Below, piece after piece: positions 39,519 to 50,140 of a DNA stretch of 64,000 nt (its first letter is position 1; every line of letters starts with the position of its first letter). The position numbers were made by a program, and so were the translations under genes. The stretch covers positions 2,885,101 to 2,949,100 of the forward strand of contig JAEVLN010000003.1 of the NCBI GenBank assembly GCA_018350325.1, in the 5' to 3' direction. The stretch is from Globodera rostochiensis. Lineage: Eukaryota > Nematoda > Chromadorea > Rhabditida > Heteroderidae. The notes beneath the pieces are model-generated. The model was given only the letters and a program-made list of their open reading frames with translations. It did no database searches and was not told the origin of the DNA.

Positions 39519-42500
39519 ACCAAACTCGGCACCAAACGCATTCAGTGGATGGCGGCAATCCGGTAGCGTTTGACAAATTATATTTTTTTTTTACCAATTT
39601 ATTTATTTACTGCTTCAGTTTCGTCCTCCGCTCGGCCCGACTTGGACTTTGAGTTTTTGCTTGACGACGCCAATGCCGCGCAAATTGAGGAGAACATTCG
39701 TTGCCGCAAGGGCATTGGCGACTTGCAACGCGTGCGCTCCCTTTGGACACGGCTGCAGCAACATTTTGCACCGTTTACCCCCTCCGGCGATGCTGCAGCA
39801 ACGCGTGCCGGGACTTCTGACGAATTGCGCAAACTTTGGGACCAGGTTTGGGCTGGGGGCGGTGAAGAAGAGCCCGGATTTGAGGACCCCGATCGAGATT
39901 TGATTCGATAAATCTCGGAAATTCTCGGTAGAGCCCAAATTGTCGGTCGAGATACGTCGAGAATCTCAAAAAAGATCGAGTTTTACCGAGATTTTGATCG
40001 AGAATCTCGATTCGTCCGTGCTCTACTGTGCACAACGATTTGGTTTTGAAATAGTAAGTAACAACAATTTATTTTAAAAAACAAAATTTTCAGTTTTATG
40101 CTGAGGCCGCTCTGTTGCCAAACATTTCGGACCCCGAGGCGCCCGTTGGGGACGCGTCCGCCGCCCGTTGTGTTGCGCTGGTTGGCCCAGAAATGCCCTC
40201 CGGCGGGGACAGCAAGGCGACGGCGTACGCAGCCGAAGCAATGGTCAGCGGATGGCACTCGCTGCGCTACCCGAGGGCGGGCAGTGGGGGCCGAAGCTAC
40301 GCTCTGTTTGGTGGGCACATTCTTCAACCTGTTCAAAGCATTTCTCTCAAAAAAATTACATTGAGCCCCAACCCGAACCCCCCCCCCCCCCTAAGGCACG
40401 TTTTGGAAAGAAAAAATCCATTTAGGCCAGGGGGGGAGGACAAAAACAAGAGAGGGTTTGCACTTTTACAATTTTTCGACCAAATTGCAATCAAAAATCA
40501 AAAAATTCTCCCGGGCCGCTCCTGGCGCTCAGATGGACAAATTTCCCCCTCCGAAAATTTTTCCTGTGGCTACGCCCCTGATTTAGGCCCCCTGGCCCTC
40601 ATTGAACAGTCGTTGATGGACCATGCGTTCGATTTTCTGTATGAACAGCTTCGTCTCGAAGAGGGAAAAGGCATTGCTCGTGTGGAGTTGGTGAATGTTG
40701 ATGACATTCTTCCGGTGCGTGTGTGTCCCCCAGAAATATTCAAAAAAAAAACATTTTTTTTGCACATTTTCCTAAAGGTTTCCACAACACGCGCCTGCGG
40801 CGTTCAACAACGGGCCGACAATTGTTCACCGCCCATTCAGTACCGCGTTTTTCGCGCACATCAACTCAAATTTGACGATGATTTGACAGCCGAGTGCGAT
40901 TTTTGGGGGGACGAAATTTTTGTTTCAATTTTCTTTTGACAGTGTTGACGCTGCCGCCGCCGTTGGGGGCCAACCTGGAGATGAACATCCGTCGGATGAG
41001 CTTCGTGCAAATAATTACAACGGTTTATGTCTGTCCGGCACCGCCGAAATGGGCATAGCGCACAAGTCGAATTTATTTTTTAAAATTTTTATTGTGGAAA
41101 TTTCCCCCCCCCCCAAAATTTGCAGGCTTAAAGGTCGTGTGTTTGATGAGTGCGAGCTGCCCGCTTACTTTATGGCCCAAAGCCGCTGCTTTCGGCCTGA
41201 ACTGGCGTCGAACCAAATGGACTCTGGCCTTTATCGGGTGCACGAGTTCAACAAGGTGGTCGGGGGGTTTAATCATTAATGAGACCGGACATTTTGAAAA
41301 AGCCTGGACCTGGGTTTTAGGGAGGTGCCTCTGGACCTGATTTTCTGGACAAAAATCCAGACCTGGGTTCAGGTCCAGGCCCGCCTCTGATCATTAAAAT
41401 CTTTATATATATATTTTTTTTGTTGCTTAAATGTCCCAACAATTTCCATTTTTATTTGACTTTTAAAGATTGAATTGTTTGCGGTGTGCACGGAACGTCA
41501 AAGTGTTGCTGAACTGCAGCGCATTGTACGTCTTCAGCAGTCCCTTATTGACTCACTTCAACTCCGTTACCGGTGTGCAACAAACAAACAAACAAACAAC
41601 AGAAATGTGTTGTGCTTCACTTTTTAGGGTGCTCGACATGCCAACCGAAGAGTTGGGCGCGCCGGCCGCCCGAAAGTTTGACTTGGAAGCGTGGATGCCG
41701 GGCCGAAACTGCTGGGGCGAGCTTGCGAGCGCGTCAAACTGCACTGATTTTCAGGCACGACGGCTGCAGTGCAAGTACAGGTGCGGTACAAAGAGGGCAA
41801 GACGACGCCTCCAGGGAAAATGAATCTTTGTTAAGATTTGAACGATCTTTGGGGGGGGAGTGCTTTAACCGACCGGTTATCGGTTCCGGTTAGCCGACCT
41901 TAAACAACCCAAACCGGATACCGGTACCGGAAAGCGGGCCCATACATGGTTAAGCAGGCACGTATTTAGGGGGGAGGTCACGTACCCCCCCCCCCAAACG
42001 GAAATTATGATTTACAAAATTCGTAATCTTGGATCAATTTTCTTAATAACAAATTGAGTCAAAAATTCCAAAATTTTTCTCGGCGGCGCCTATCGGCACC
42101 GCCTACCGTATATGCTCTTTTAATCCCCCACTCTCCAATAATCCCCCACTCTCTAATAATCCCCCACTCTCTGAGAAGGTTGGAAAATAATCCCCCTCTC
42201 TCTAATAATCTCCCACTCTCTAATAATCCCCCACCTCTTTTAAAAATTCGAATTAATTTTATCGCCTTTTTTCACTGAGTAAAATTTGGTAAGATGTAAC
42301 GGGGAAAATGGATAAACCATGAGGAGTGTTCTAAATTTGAAAAAATAATTCATCGTCTTCGCCAACACCACTAAGCTCCACATTATTCTCATCTTCCGAC
42401 AACCCCGCTTCTTCCACATCATTTCGTCCGTCCTTCATTGTCTCTTTGCCTCTGAACTCACGAAGAAGGTCAATTCCTCGTGTTCCGATTGATCCATCCG

Positions 42501-44046
42501 GCTTGAAGCAGTTGATGCGATCGTCTCCATATCCGTCGCTCGTCGTGGCAAGACCACACACTTTATTGTATATTGATAATGGTTAAAATACCGAAGTGTG
42601 CAAACCTTCAAATGACTTGATGATCATCTCTTTGGACAGCTCCTGCCATGATCGGTCCACCCAATCCAGAACGACTTCCAAAGCCGGAGCCTTCGGGTTT
42701 CCAGCAGCGGTGTACTCCTGCCTGTCGCCATTTGTGATCCACAAACTGTAGTAGTGTCGGATCCGCTCCTTAAAAGGTTTGTTCCAGCAAACGTCGGGTG
42801 CCTGCAGAATAAGATGAAATTTATTTAAAAGCGAAAAAAATTACCTGAATGAATTTGGTGCAGCCGCCTGGAATGTACGCCGCTTCAACGCCCAGCTCCT
42901 TCAAAACCTTTGTAGTACCCGCGCTTTTGTGACTCCCGAATGCATCCCACACGAGCAAGCGCTTTCCGCCGAACAGCTTCAGCCCGATGATTTTGTGCAG
43001 GTAGTCCTCCGTTGTGCCGTCATTCATCCAGGTTGAACCAGCGAAGTTTATGCTCAACTTCCCTCTGAACTGCTCAACAATCTTCGGCAGTGGGCGTTTT
43101 CTGTTGACGAGCACATATGGCGCCAGCTTTCTTCCATCATTGCGGGCTGTCAGACAGACAGTGACACGCATTTTCTCGTGCCCAGTTGTCACGACCATCA
43201 CCTAATGCAAAAAATGGGTTTCTTTAAAAAAGTTGAGTTTACTTCTTTTGCTCCCTTCGTCTCAATGCATCTGTTGTCAGGGCAGTCGACAAACAATTTG
43301 AAAAATAATCCCCCACTCTCCAATAATCCCCCACTCTCTAATAATCCCCCACTCTCTAAGAAGGTTGGAAATTAATCCCCCATGGGGGATTAAAAGAGCA
43401 TATACGGTACCCCCCCCCTCCCTCCTCAGAAGTAAAGCAGAACTCTCAAAAAATTTTTTTTTGCATTTTTGGAAATTGCGACAAAAAGCGCAAAAATATA
43501 CACCCCTAAAAATCGCTTTTTTTGGTACCCCCCCCCTTCCCCAAAGCAAATCCTAAATACGTGCCTGTGGTTAAGATGGTGGATGCCCCGCGCCCGTGAC
43601 GTACACGTCCGTTATTCGGTTGTTGACCTATGGCCTTTACTCCCATTCATTTTTTATGTGCATTTTTGAACATGAAATGTGCTCCCCCCCCCCCCCCCCC
43701 CCCCCACGCAATTCTCTCCTTTTTCATAGCACACCCAATTTAGGCCCGGCGGCGGTGGCGGCCCCCTTCGTTTTGTGCACACATGCAACGGCACTGGGTT
43801 GGCCTCGAGCCGTGCAATGATTGCTCTGTTGGAGACCCATCAGACGGGGGTCAGTCAGCCCCGGGGGCATTTAAAATTTGTTGTTGCACCACCCCCCCTC
43901 CCATTTTTAAGCGTCAAAAGGGTGTCAAATTGCCGGAAGTGATCAGCCGACGGATGCCCACTGAACGAATGCCGGGAATCCGGTGTACCCTGCTGAAAGG
44001 GGACAGCAAATACGACTTTGATGAAGATGATGGTGATGGGTGTTGA
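39519..44046 (+). CDS. sars-2: Mitochondrial seryl-tRNA synthetase (class II), start uncertain
   Basis: Charges mitochondrial tRNA-Ser. Exons: (first, ends 39562), 39619-39845, 40094-40310, 40587-40714, 40778-40893, 40943-41065, 41126-41255, 41469-41572, 41628-41780, 43744-43849 and 43912-44046. Phases agree from exon 2 on. The order matches SARS2: N-terminal arm ([20 protein letters not shown]), [12 protein letters not shown], motif-1 region ([20 protein letters not shown]), [11 protein letters not shown], motif 2 (CFRPEL ... [14 protein letters not shown]), [34 protein letters not shown], and motif 3 ([21 protein letters not shown]). The C-terminus is acidic. The start codon is unresolved: an ATG at 39549 is out of phase with exon 2, and the frame that fits has no visible ATG. 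Intron 3 ends in a transposon insertion that duplicates the acceptor, and the roughly 2-kb intron 9 holds nested transposons. Confidence 0.93.
39885..40022. repeat. TCTCGA-rich island in sars-2 intron 2
   Basis: Iterated GATCGAGA, TCTCGGAAA and CCGAGATTTTGATCGAGAA motifs, ending CTCGATTCGTCCGTGCTCTA, as in the other islands of this family. Confidence 0.8.
40428..40580. mobile_element. hAT-like miniature element inserted across the sars-2 exon 4 acceptor
   Basis: A 153-bp element beginning CAGGGGGGGAGG and ending GTGGCTACGCCCCTG. It is flanked by the exact 8-bp duplication ATTTAGGC at 40420-40427 and 40581-40588. The downstream copy supplies the ATTTAG|GC splice acceptor of exon 4, and the upstream copy is a second, now decoy, acceptor. 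Confidence 0.88.
42104..43409. mobile_element. Tigger/pogo-like DNA transposon copy nested in the hAT-like element
   Basis: Terminal inverted repeats CCGTATATGCTCTTTTAATC and its inverse GATTAAAAGAGCATATACGG are flanked by TA on both sides, as expected for the Tc1/mariner/pogo superfamily. Both ends also carry subterminal tandem AATAATCCCCCACTCTCT repeats. The interior is a minus-strand transposase lacking its N-terminal part, so the copy is probably internally deleted. Confidence 0.85.
42331..43306 (-). pseudogene. 5'-truncated DDE transposase (Tigger/pogo/jerky type)
   Basis: Exon pieces about 43306-43243, 43201-42845, 42801-42606 and 42560-42331 join in phase. The protein shows [28 protein letters not shown], the second catalytic Asp in [12 protein letters not shown], and the third in [20 protein letters not shown], then an acidic C-terminus. 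The N-terminal helix-turn-helix DNA-binding domains and the first catalytic Asp region are missing, because the subterminal repeats begin directly upstream. The remaining reading frame is open, which suggests recent activity of the family. Confidence 0.82.
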
Positions 44047-44199
44047 TGAACGGGAACAATTTCATGAAGAATTGGCTCCAATTTTCCGCACTTTTTTTTT
44101 TTTTTTTGCTATTTTTGTTACTGTTTTTGCCTTTGTCAATTTTAATCCGCCGAAAATATATTTTATCAACCATTTTCTGGACTTTTTTGGACTCCCTAA

Positions 44200-44670
44200 A
44201 ACTTGGGCAATGGTATGGAATTGCGGTCCCGAAGAAAAAAATCTTTAAAAAATCAGATGCATGTTTTTAGGGTAAAACTAAGCGTAGAACACGAATCTGA
44301 ACTCGGATTTTGCGAATGTCGAACCCCAAATCCGAAATCGACCAATTTTTGAAATTTCAGCCACGTGAAAAATAATTTATGCATGACCCAAAAGCTTAAA
44401 ACCATCAAAAAATGCACGAAAATGTTTGTAGTAATGAGAAATAAAAGAATTTGCAATTATTAAAAATTTGAAAAAGGTTGCATTTAAAATTTCGAAAAAT
44501 GTTCGAACTTCGGGTTTGGGGTTTAACATTCGCAAAATCGGAGTTCGGTTTCGTGTTCTACGCATATTTTTGCCCTTGAAAACATGGTATTTAAAATATT
44601 AATTATTTAAAAGTTTTTTTAAAATTTTTCGTCGGGACCGCAATTCCATACCATTGCCAAAACTTGGCCC
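44200..44670. repeat. Foldback element downstream of sars-2
   Basis: Outer arms TTGGGCAATGGTATGGAATT and their inverse (about 44203-44240 and 44626-44668), and inner arms GCGTAGAACACGAATCTGAA and inverse (about 44283-44320 and 44530-44566), face each other around an AT-rich loop. Confidence 0.75.
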
Positions 44671-45159
44671 AAAATACAAATATGGCTCCATTTTTTGGTC
44701 CCTCAAAACAGCAATTTCCGCTGTGCTCGAAGTGTTTGTTGTGCTGCTCGGCCGCCGCCCCCTCCCTCCGGGGGACGACATTTAATTAATGTAATTTCTT
44801 CTCCCACCTCGAGATTCTCGATTCCTCCCGTCTCCGGTTGCGTCCCGCTTCCCGCAGCGTCGTCGCCTCCGGGCACCTCCCTCCCCCCCCCCCCCCCCGG
44901 CGCCGCCATTCTCTCCCCGCGTCATCATTTTTATCATAAGCGGGCCCCTCGCCCCTCCCCTAAGGGGTCATTTTCCGCTTCGTCGGCTTTTGGTGCCAAA
45001 GTTTTCGGCCGTAAAGCATTTGGCCCCGCCCGCTTAATGCTCAAGAAATGTGTACAGAGAAAAAAAAGTGTTCGCTTTTTTTTCAAAACATTTTGAACAA
45101 AAAAAAAACCGAATTTTTACATATTTTTTTGTTAAAATTATTTTTTTTGTAAATTTAAG

Positions 45160-45285
45160 GCTGTACTGAATGCCATGCAGTCAGTCTGTGGGGCGCCCAT
45201 ATCGGAAAATTCATTCCAACGCCCCCGCAAAAATGCCAAAACCATTAGGGAATTAATGACAGAAGCCCGTCAATGGAATTGCTAA
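45160..45285 (+). CDS. Possible terminal exon of an unrecognised gene
   Basis: After TTTAAG the sequence reads 41 codons to TAA (AVLNAMQSVCGAPISENSFQ ... AKTIRELMTEARQWNC) with normal protein composition. An upstream open stretch ending at AAATGT|GTACAG (45051) joins in phase (FGRKAFGPARLMLKKC), but it is Pro-rich further up and has no convincing start. Function unknown. Confidence 0.35.
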   Translation, partial: AVLNAMQSVCGAPISENSFQRPRKNAKTIRELMTEARQWNC

Positions 45286-46168
45286 AAATATACGGGTCCA
45301 TTAATTAATTTTTAAAGTTTAAAATTATTGCGTAAAAAAAACTTCCATTGGAAAGTTCCCTCCCCTCCGGCGCGACTAATTGAAACAATATTTTTTTGAA
45401 TATTTTATAAATGCCAGTGAATCAAAATGAAATATCAAACATTTTTCGCTTAACGCCCTTAATTGAGTTTGCCCCCCCCCCAATGTTTTCAAAACATTTT
45501 GTCAGAATTGTCCCATTTTTTTCGACCACTTCCTTCACGCCCTAATAAAAATCCCCCCCCCCCCCTAATTTCATTCTCTCCCCCCCCCAAGTGCCAACCC
45601 CAACACTTTTTGTGCCATTTTTGAGAGATTCCAAAAATCCAATTTTTTTTTTGCCTCAAAAGTATGTAATTAATGACAGAATTTGTCTCCATTTGTGTAA
45701 GGCAAATAATGTGCATAGATTTTGTGTCCGATTTTTGAGCTTTTCAACAAAATGAAGGGTGCAATTTTCAGCTAATTTTTTGGAGCCTAATCGTCCGACG
45801 TCACCGCTGAGGTCATCAAAATGCATAAATTTGCATAATTCGCGCTTCCTTTTGGCCACAAATCTTGTCACTTTTCTGCTGTTGGCCAAATTTACAGAAA
45901 TTTAAAGAGATTCAAATAAAACCTTCCAATTTATTTATTTGCTATGCCGAAATTTTGGGGGAACCCCAAAATTTGAAAAGTTCAGGATTCGGGGTCGAAA
46001 CCCCCGCCCAAAAATGTTGCGGGGGTTCGGGTTCGAGGAGCCCCCGTCTTAAATCTGTAAATATGTTAAAATAGCAGTCTAAAAATTAAATATAAATTTT
46101 AAAAAGAATTGTTAATTTTTATAAATTAAATTCTCATTTTAAATTAAGAAAAAAAGAGAAGAGAAAGA
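45286..46168. other. Intergenic region with C runs
   Basis: AT-rich with several long C tracts. No gene supported. Confidence 0.5.
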
Positions 46169-48919
46169 ATGGGCGTTCGCAGCAGCAAATTGCGCCAATT
46201 TTATCGAAAAGCTTTGCACAACAAAAAAGCACTTAAAAGTTGGCGTGGGTCGGCAAATGACGCAACCGTAAAACTTCTCGCCGCGGGGGCAGAGGAAGAA
46301 ATGGTGTGGAAATTGTTTTTTGTTTTTCTTGAAAATTCCCAAACATTTAAGACCCTTCTTGAACTGTTTGATGAGGCTGACGACGGTGATGCTGTTGATG
46401 AACCGCCGTTGCGCTCTGCCGATTCTGCGACTGAACGCCGTCGATGGTTGGACGAATTGGACGCAATGCAACGGCCAATTGACACTTTGGCCGGCGCACT
46501 CAGAGAACAGTTGGCTGCGCTGGAGACGGAACATCGGGTGGGCGGAGGGAGGAGGGAACAAATCCGGCACGTAACCGGACTCCGGACACCTTTTAAACCA
46601 GGAATTCCGGATCTCGGAAGGGTGGGGCACAAATCCGGCACGTAAACGGACTCCGGACACCTTTTAAACCAGGAATTCCGGATCTCGGAGGGGTGGGGGC
46701 ACAAATCCGGCACGTAAACGGACTCCGGACACATTTTTAACCAGGAATTCCGGATCTCGGAGGGGTGGGGGCACAAATCCGGCACGTAACTGGACTCCGG
46801 ACACCTTTTAAACCAGGAATTCCGGGTCTCGGGAAGGTGGGGGCACAAATCCGGCACGTAACCGGACTCCAGCATTTTCTTTTGCCACCGGTTGTCCCAA
46901 AAGTCACAAAAATAATGCAAATTTAAGCAAAAACTGCAGCACTGTGCAGTTGGGTGGCAAAATGCGCTCAACTCCTCTTCGTTTTGTGGCATTTCCGGGC
47001 GAAAACGGCGGAAATTGGAGTCGTTGACGGAAGAGTGCCGTCTTCGGAGTACGCTGTTGGCCGAAAAGATTAGGGTCAGAAAATTGGAAATTTTAATTTT
47101 TGAATTTAATTTTTATTTTTACAGAATTGTTCAGACTATTTGCACAGTTTTGACACGCTAATCCGTTCCATTCAACGTGAACAGAAGCGGAAGAGCGAAG
47201 GTCGTCGTCTTGCGATCCAAAATAAACTCGCAAAATTTAGAAATTGATAAAAGAAAAAATATTTTCCCTAATTCAGAGGACGATTTTTTGAGGGAATTTT
47301 TGCTAAAGTCGGCACGGCACCAGCACAAAAAAGGCCAAATTGGCCAAGCGTTGGACACCTTTTGTCAATTGCTTCTCGCGACGGGAGGCCATTTGAGTGC
47401 CGCGGAAATGGAAGTGTTGGCGGACGTTTATCGTGAGAAGGTGCGGCGCTGAAAATGGAGCGCATATTTTTAAAAATTGAATTAATTGGCACACCGACCC
47501 CGAAAACCCCAATCCCCGACGATTTGGACCAATTCCCGACGATTTTGGACCAATCCCCGACGATTTTGGACCAATCCCCGACGATTTTGGACCAATCCCC
47601 GACGATTTTGGACCAGTCGCCGACCCCGATACCCAATGTACAGTCCCCGACAACCCCGACAATTTGTAATTCCCCGACAAATCCCGATCCCCGACTTTTC
47701 CCTCCCCGAACATGTCGGGGTGCCAACCCTAAATTGAACCATCAACACCAAAAAACACATTCCCGCTAGGTTCGGCAAACCCGTGAGTTCCACGAACGCA
47801 TCAGCCAAGCTGTTCGGCAGGTGGTGCGGAGAGTTTGAAAACAAAATGTTTTTGTCGGTTTTAAACACATTTTTGCTTCAGCAACTGAACGAGTCGAACA
47901 GTGGACGCCAAAATGTTGTTATCCAAGAACTTTGGGGCCAAGTGCTGGACGATTTGAGGTCCGAATGTGCCGAGGTGAGAGGGGCGGGTGACGGCATTTT
48001 TGGCAAACTTTCCAATACATTTGATTTTGTATGTTTTAAGTCGTTCGAGATCGTGATGCAAGTCAAATGCGATGAAGACAACACTGTCGGACGGTCGGAG
48101 CCGAATTGTGCACAAAAAGTGCGAAAGAATTTAATGCAAAAATTGTGCAAAAATGTCTGATCACCTCTCTTTAAGTAGAGCGCGGACTGATCAAAATTTA
48201 GATTTTTTTTTTGAATTGATCAAGAAATCTTTGTTCAGTCCTCTTTTTTAAGCATAACACTGAACAACTCAAACTACTGATGGCCTCCACAGTTTGTGCA
48301 CTTTGGCTGCACATTACGCCCCGGGAGCACGAAGAAGTGAATTTATCCGAAAAGAATTAATAATATTTTATCTGTTTTATTTATATTAATTAATTTATTT
48401 GGTTTTTGTTTTATTTATATTATTAATTATAATTTTATTTATATTTTTAATTTATTCGTTTTTTTATACATTAATTATAAGTTTATTTATATTAATGAAT
48501 TTATTCATTTTTTATATTGTTAATTTATTATTATTTTTTTTATTGTTAATTTATCATTTTATTTATATTAATTAATTATCCATTTTTATTTATATTAATA
48601 ATTTTTAATATGTTAATTATAATTTTATTTATATTATCAATTTTCGGTTTGTTCTTTTAGTTTGACGACATAAAGGATTTGTTCTTCAGCACTTTGGACG
48701 ATTACATTGAAACTTTTCGAATTGACAACCAAAAAAATTGCGTCAAAAATGTTGCCGACGATTTGGAGAAGACCGTACGGGAACTGATGGGGTCAAAATT
48801 TTCGGAAATTATTTAACAACAAAAAAAGTGCCAACAAATTTTTTCATTTCAGAAATTATCCGACGGTGGCGGGCACAAAGAAAATGCGTAAAATTGCACA
48901 ACGCATTTTGATCATTTGA
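46169..48919 (+). CDS. Unrecognised helical/coiled-coil protein, 381 residues, ten exons
   Basis: Exons: 46169-46303, 46352-46537, 46928-47074, 47125-47200, 47277-47440, 47770-47832, 47882-47974, 48253-48336, 48661-48791 and 48853-48919. Every junction keeps phase. The protein starts MGVRSSKLRQFYRKAL and is rich in charged, helix-forming residues (RRRWLDELDAMQRPIDTLAG; RKRRKLESLTEECRLRSTLL; LIRSIQREQKRKSEE; VRQTREFHERISQAVRQVVR). It ends with FDDIKDLFFSTLDDYIETFR and a basic tail. No signal peptide or transmembrane segment. I do not recognise the family. Introns 2 and 5 contain tandem repeats, but the splice phases across them hold, which argues for a live gene. Confidence 0.7.
46555..46870. 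repeat. Tandem repeat, about 72-bp unit, in intron 2
   Basis: Five units of ACAAATCCGGCACGTAA-ACGGACTCCGGACACC-TTTTAAACCAGGAATTCCGG, starting near 46558, 46629, 46701, 46773 and 46844. The period is a multiple of three, so one minus-strand frame stays open as an artefact. Confidence 0.88.
47500..47735. repeat. 21-bp tandem repeat and CCCCGAC island in intron 5
   Basis: Five copies of CCCCGACGATTTTGGACCAAT, then CCCCGACAA variants, ending CATGTCGGGGTGCCAACCCT. Same family as 15108-15240. Confidence 0.85.
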
Positions 48920-50140
48920 AAATATTTATTTGCCTCGTAATTTTTTAACGTTTTTTTTTGTCAGTTACATAATTTTATTCGCCCCTTTTATTGCAAAGAT
49001 TTGGTAAAGTCAATAATAAATAATTCGAAGATTTTAAATAAATTGGGACAAATTTATTGTTGAGAAAATAGTCCGTTGTTCGGAGAGAGTGGAAAAGAAA
49101 CGAGAGACGGGGGGAGAGAGTGCGTGTCCAACCCATCGCCTCTCTCCCTTTTTACACCCCATCAAAGAGTTGCCAAAGCATTCTTATAATGTTTGATGCA
49201 CAAGCGCCCCTCCCCACAAATAAATTGTAAACAAATTTTTGGGCTGCGGAGTGTTTGCACTCTCCGCTTAAAATAATAATAAAAATAGTACATCGACGGA
49301 AATATTTCTCGCAGAAATCCGTACTCGTACTGCTCCAAAATTGAGCTATATTTAACAAATCGCGATAATTTGGCTGGACGAACATAGAGACAAATGTTGA
49401 TGAAAATAAATTCCACTTTTTTATTGAAAATGAATACACATATTTTGTGATTCTGCTGACCGTTCAGCTATAGGTATACCAATTTAAATAAATAAAAATA
49501 AATAGATCGTAGTACATTTGGTCTTGTCAAATATAGTCTTCCTTCTTCGTCTCTACGTTTCTGTCATCTTCGGTGCTGCATTCTCGACATAACCCTCAGC
49601 CTCCCTCTCCTCCTGCTCTGTCTTCTGGTGCTTTTCTAAAATCAAGTTATATACACATTTTACTAACAATTCCTAGCGGGATGCCAACCCATTATTAGTC
49701 TTGCTAAATGTTGAGCATAGGGCCCAGAAGGGAAATGACCCAAAAATCTCCATTTTTGGGAATTTTAAACCGTTCAAAAACCGGTTTAAAGGTCGAGCGC
49801 GCTAAAATTTTAAGTCACCTATTCGTTTTTAGCGCATAAGAAACCCTATAAAAGTGGTTTTGGGTCATTTCCCCCTATGATCAACATTTTCCTTAGTTTT
49901 CGCTCGAAAATTGAACAGTAAGACGGAAAGAATTGGGGTTTCAGGTAAAAGGTTTCAATTCCGTTAAAATCATTGTCTAAATTACCATAAAATGATTTCT
50001 TTCACTTCTTAAAAAGGGTGGGTGCCTGGGTGAATTGAGTCTATGTCTGGCTGAGAGAATCGGGAAAGAAAATGTTTTTGAAAAAAAGGAATCCATGGAA
50101 ATTCTTGGACAAAATTCCTTTCTGAAAAAATCACCCCGGT
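48920..50140. other. Intergenic region
   Basis: AT-rich, no gene supported. A short minus-strand open piece at about 49636-49567 follows TTTTAG and reads KHQKTEQEEREAEGYVENAA to a stop. It could be a last exon but nothing upstream supports it. Confidence 0.45.

Larger units (their letters stand above)
41955..43567. mobile_element. hAT-like element with TIR CAGGCACGTATTTAGG, carrying a nested transposon
   Basis: The ends CAGGCACGTATTTAGG and CCTAAATACGTGCCTG are perfect inverted repeats. The 8-bp target duplication TGGTTAAG is at 41947-41954 and 43568-43575. Without the nested insertion it would be about 305 bp and non-coding. It lies in intron 9 of the seryl-tRNA synthetase gene. Confidence 0.87.

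Noticed and set aside
46201..46992. Minus-strand 263-codon frame with a 24-residue repeat
   Set aside because: Created by a 72-bp tandem repeat in an intron and by antisense of real plus-strand exons of the helical-protein gene.
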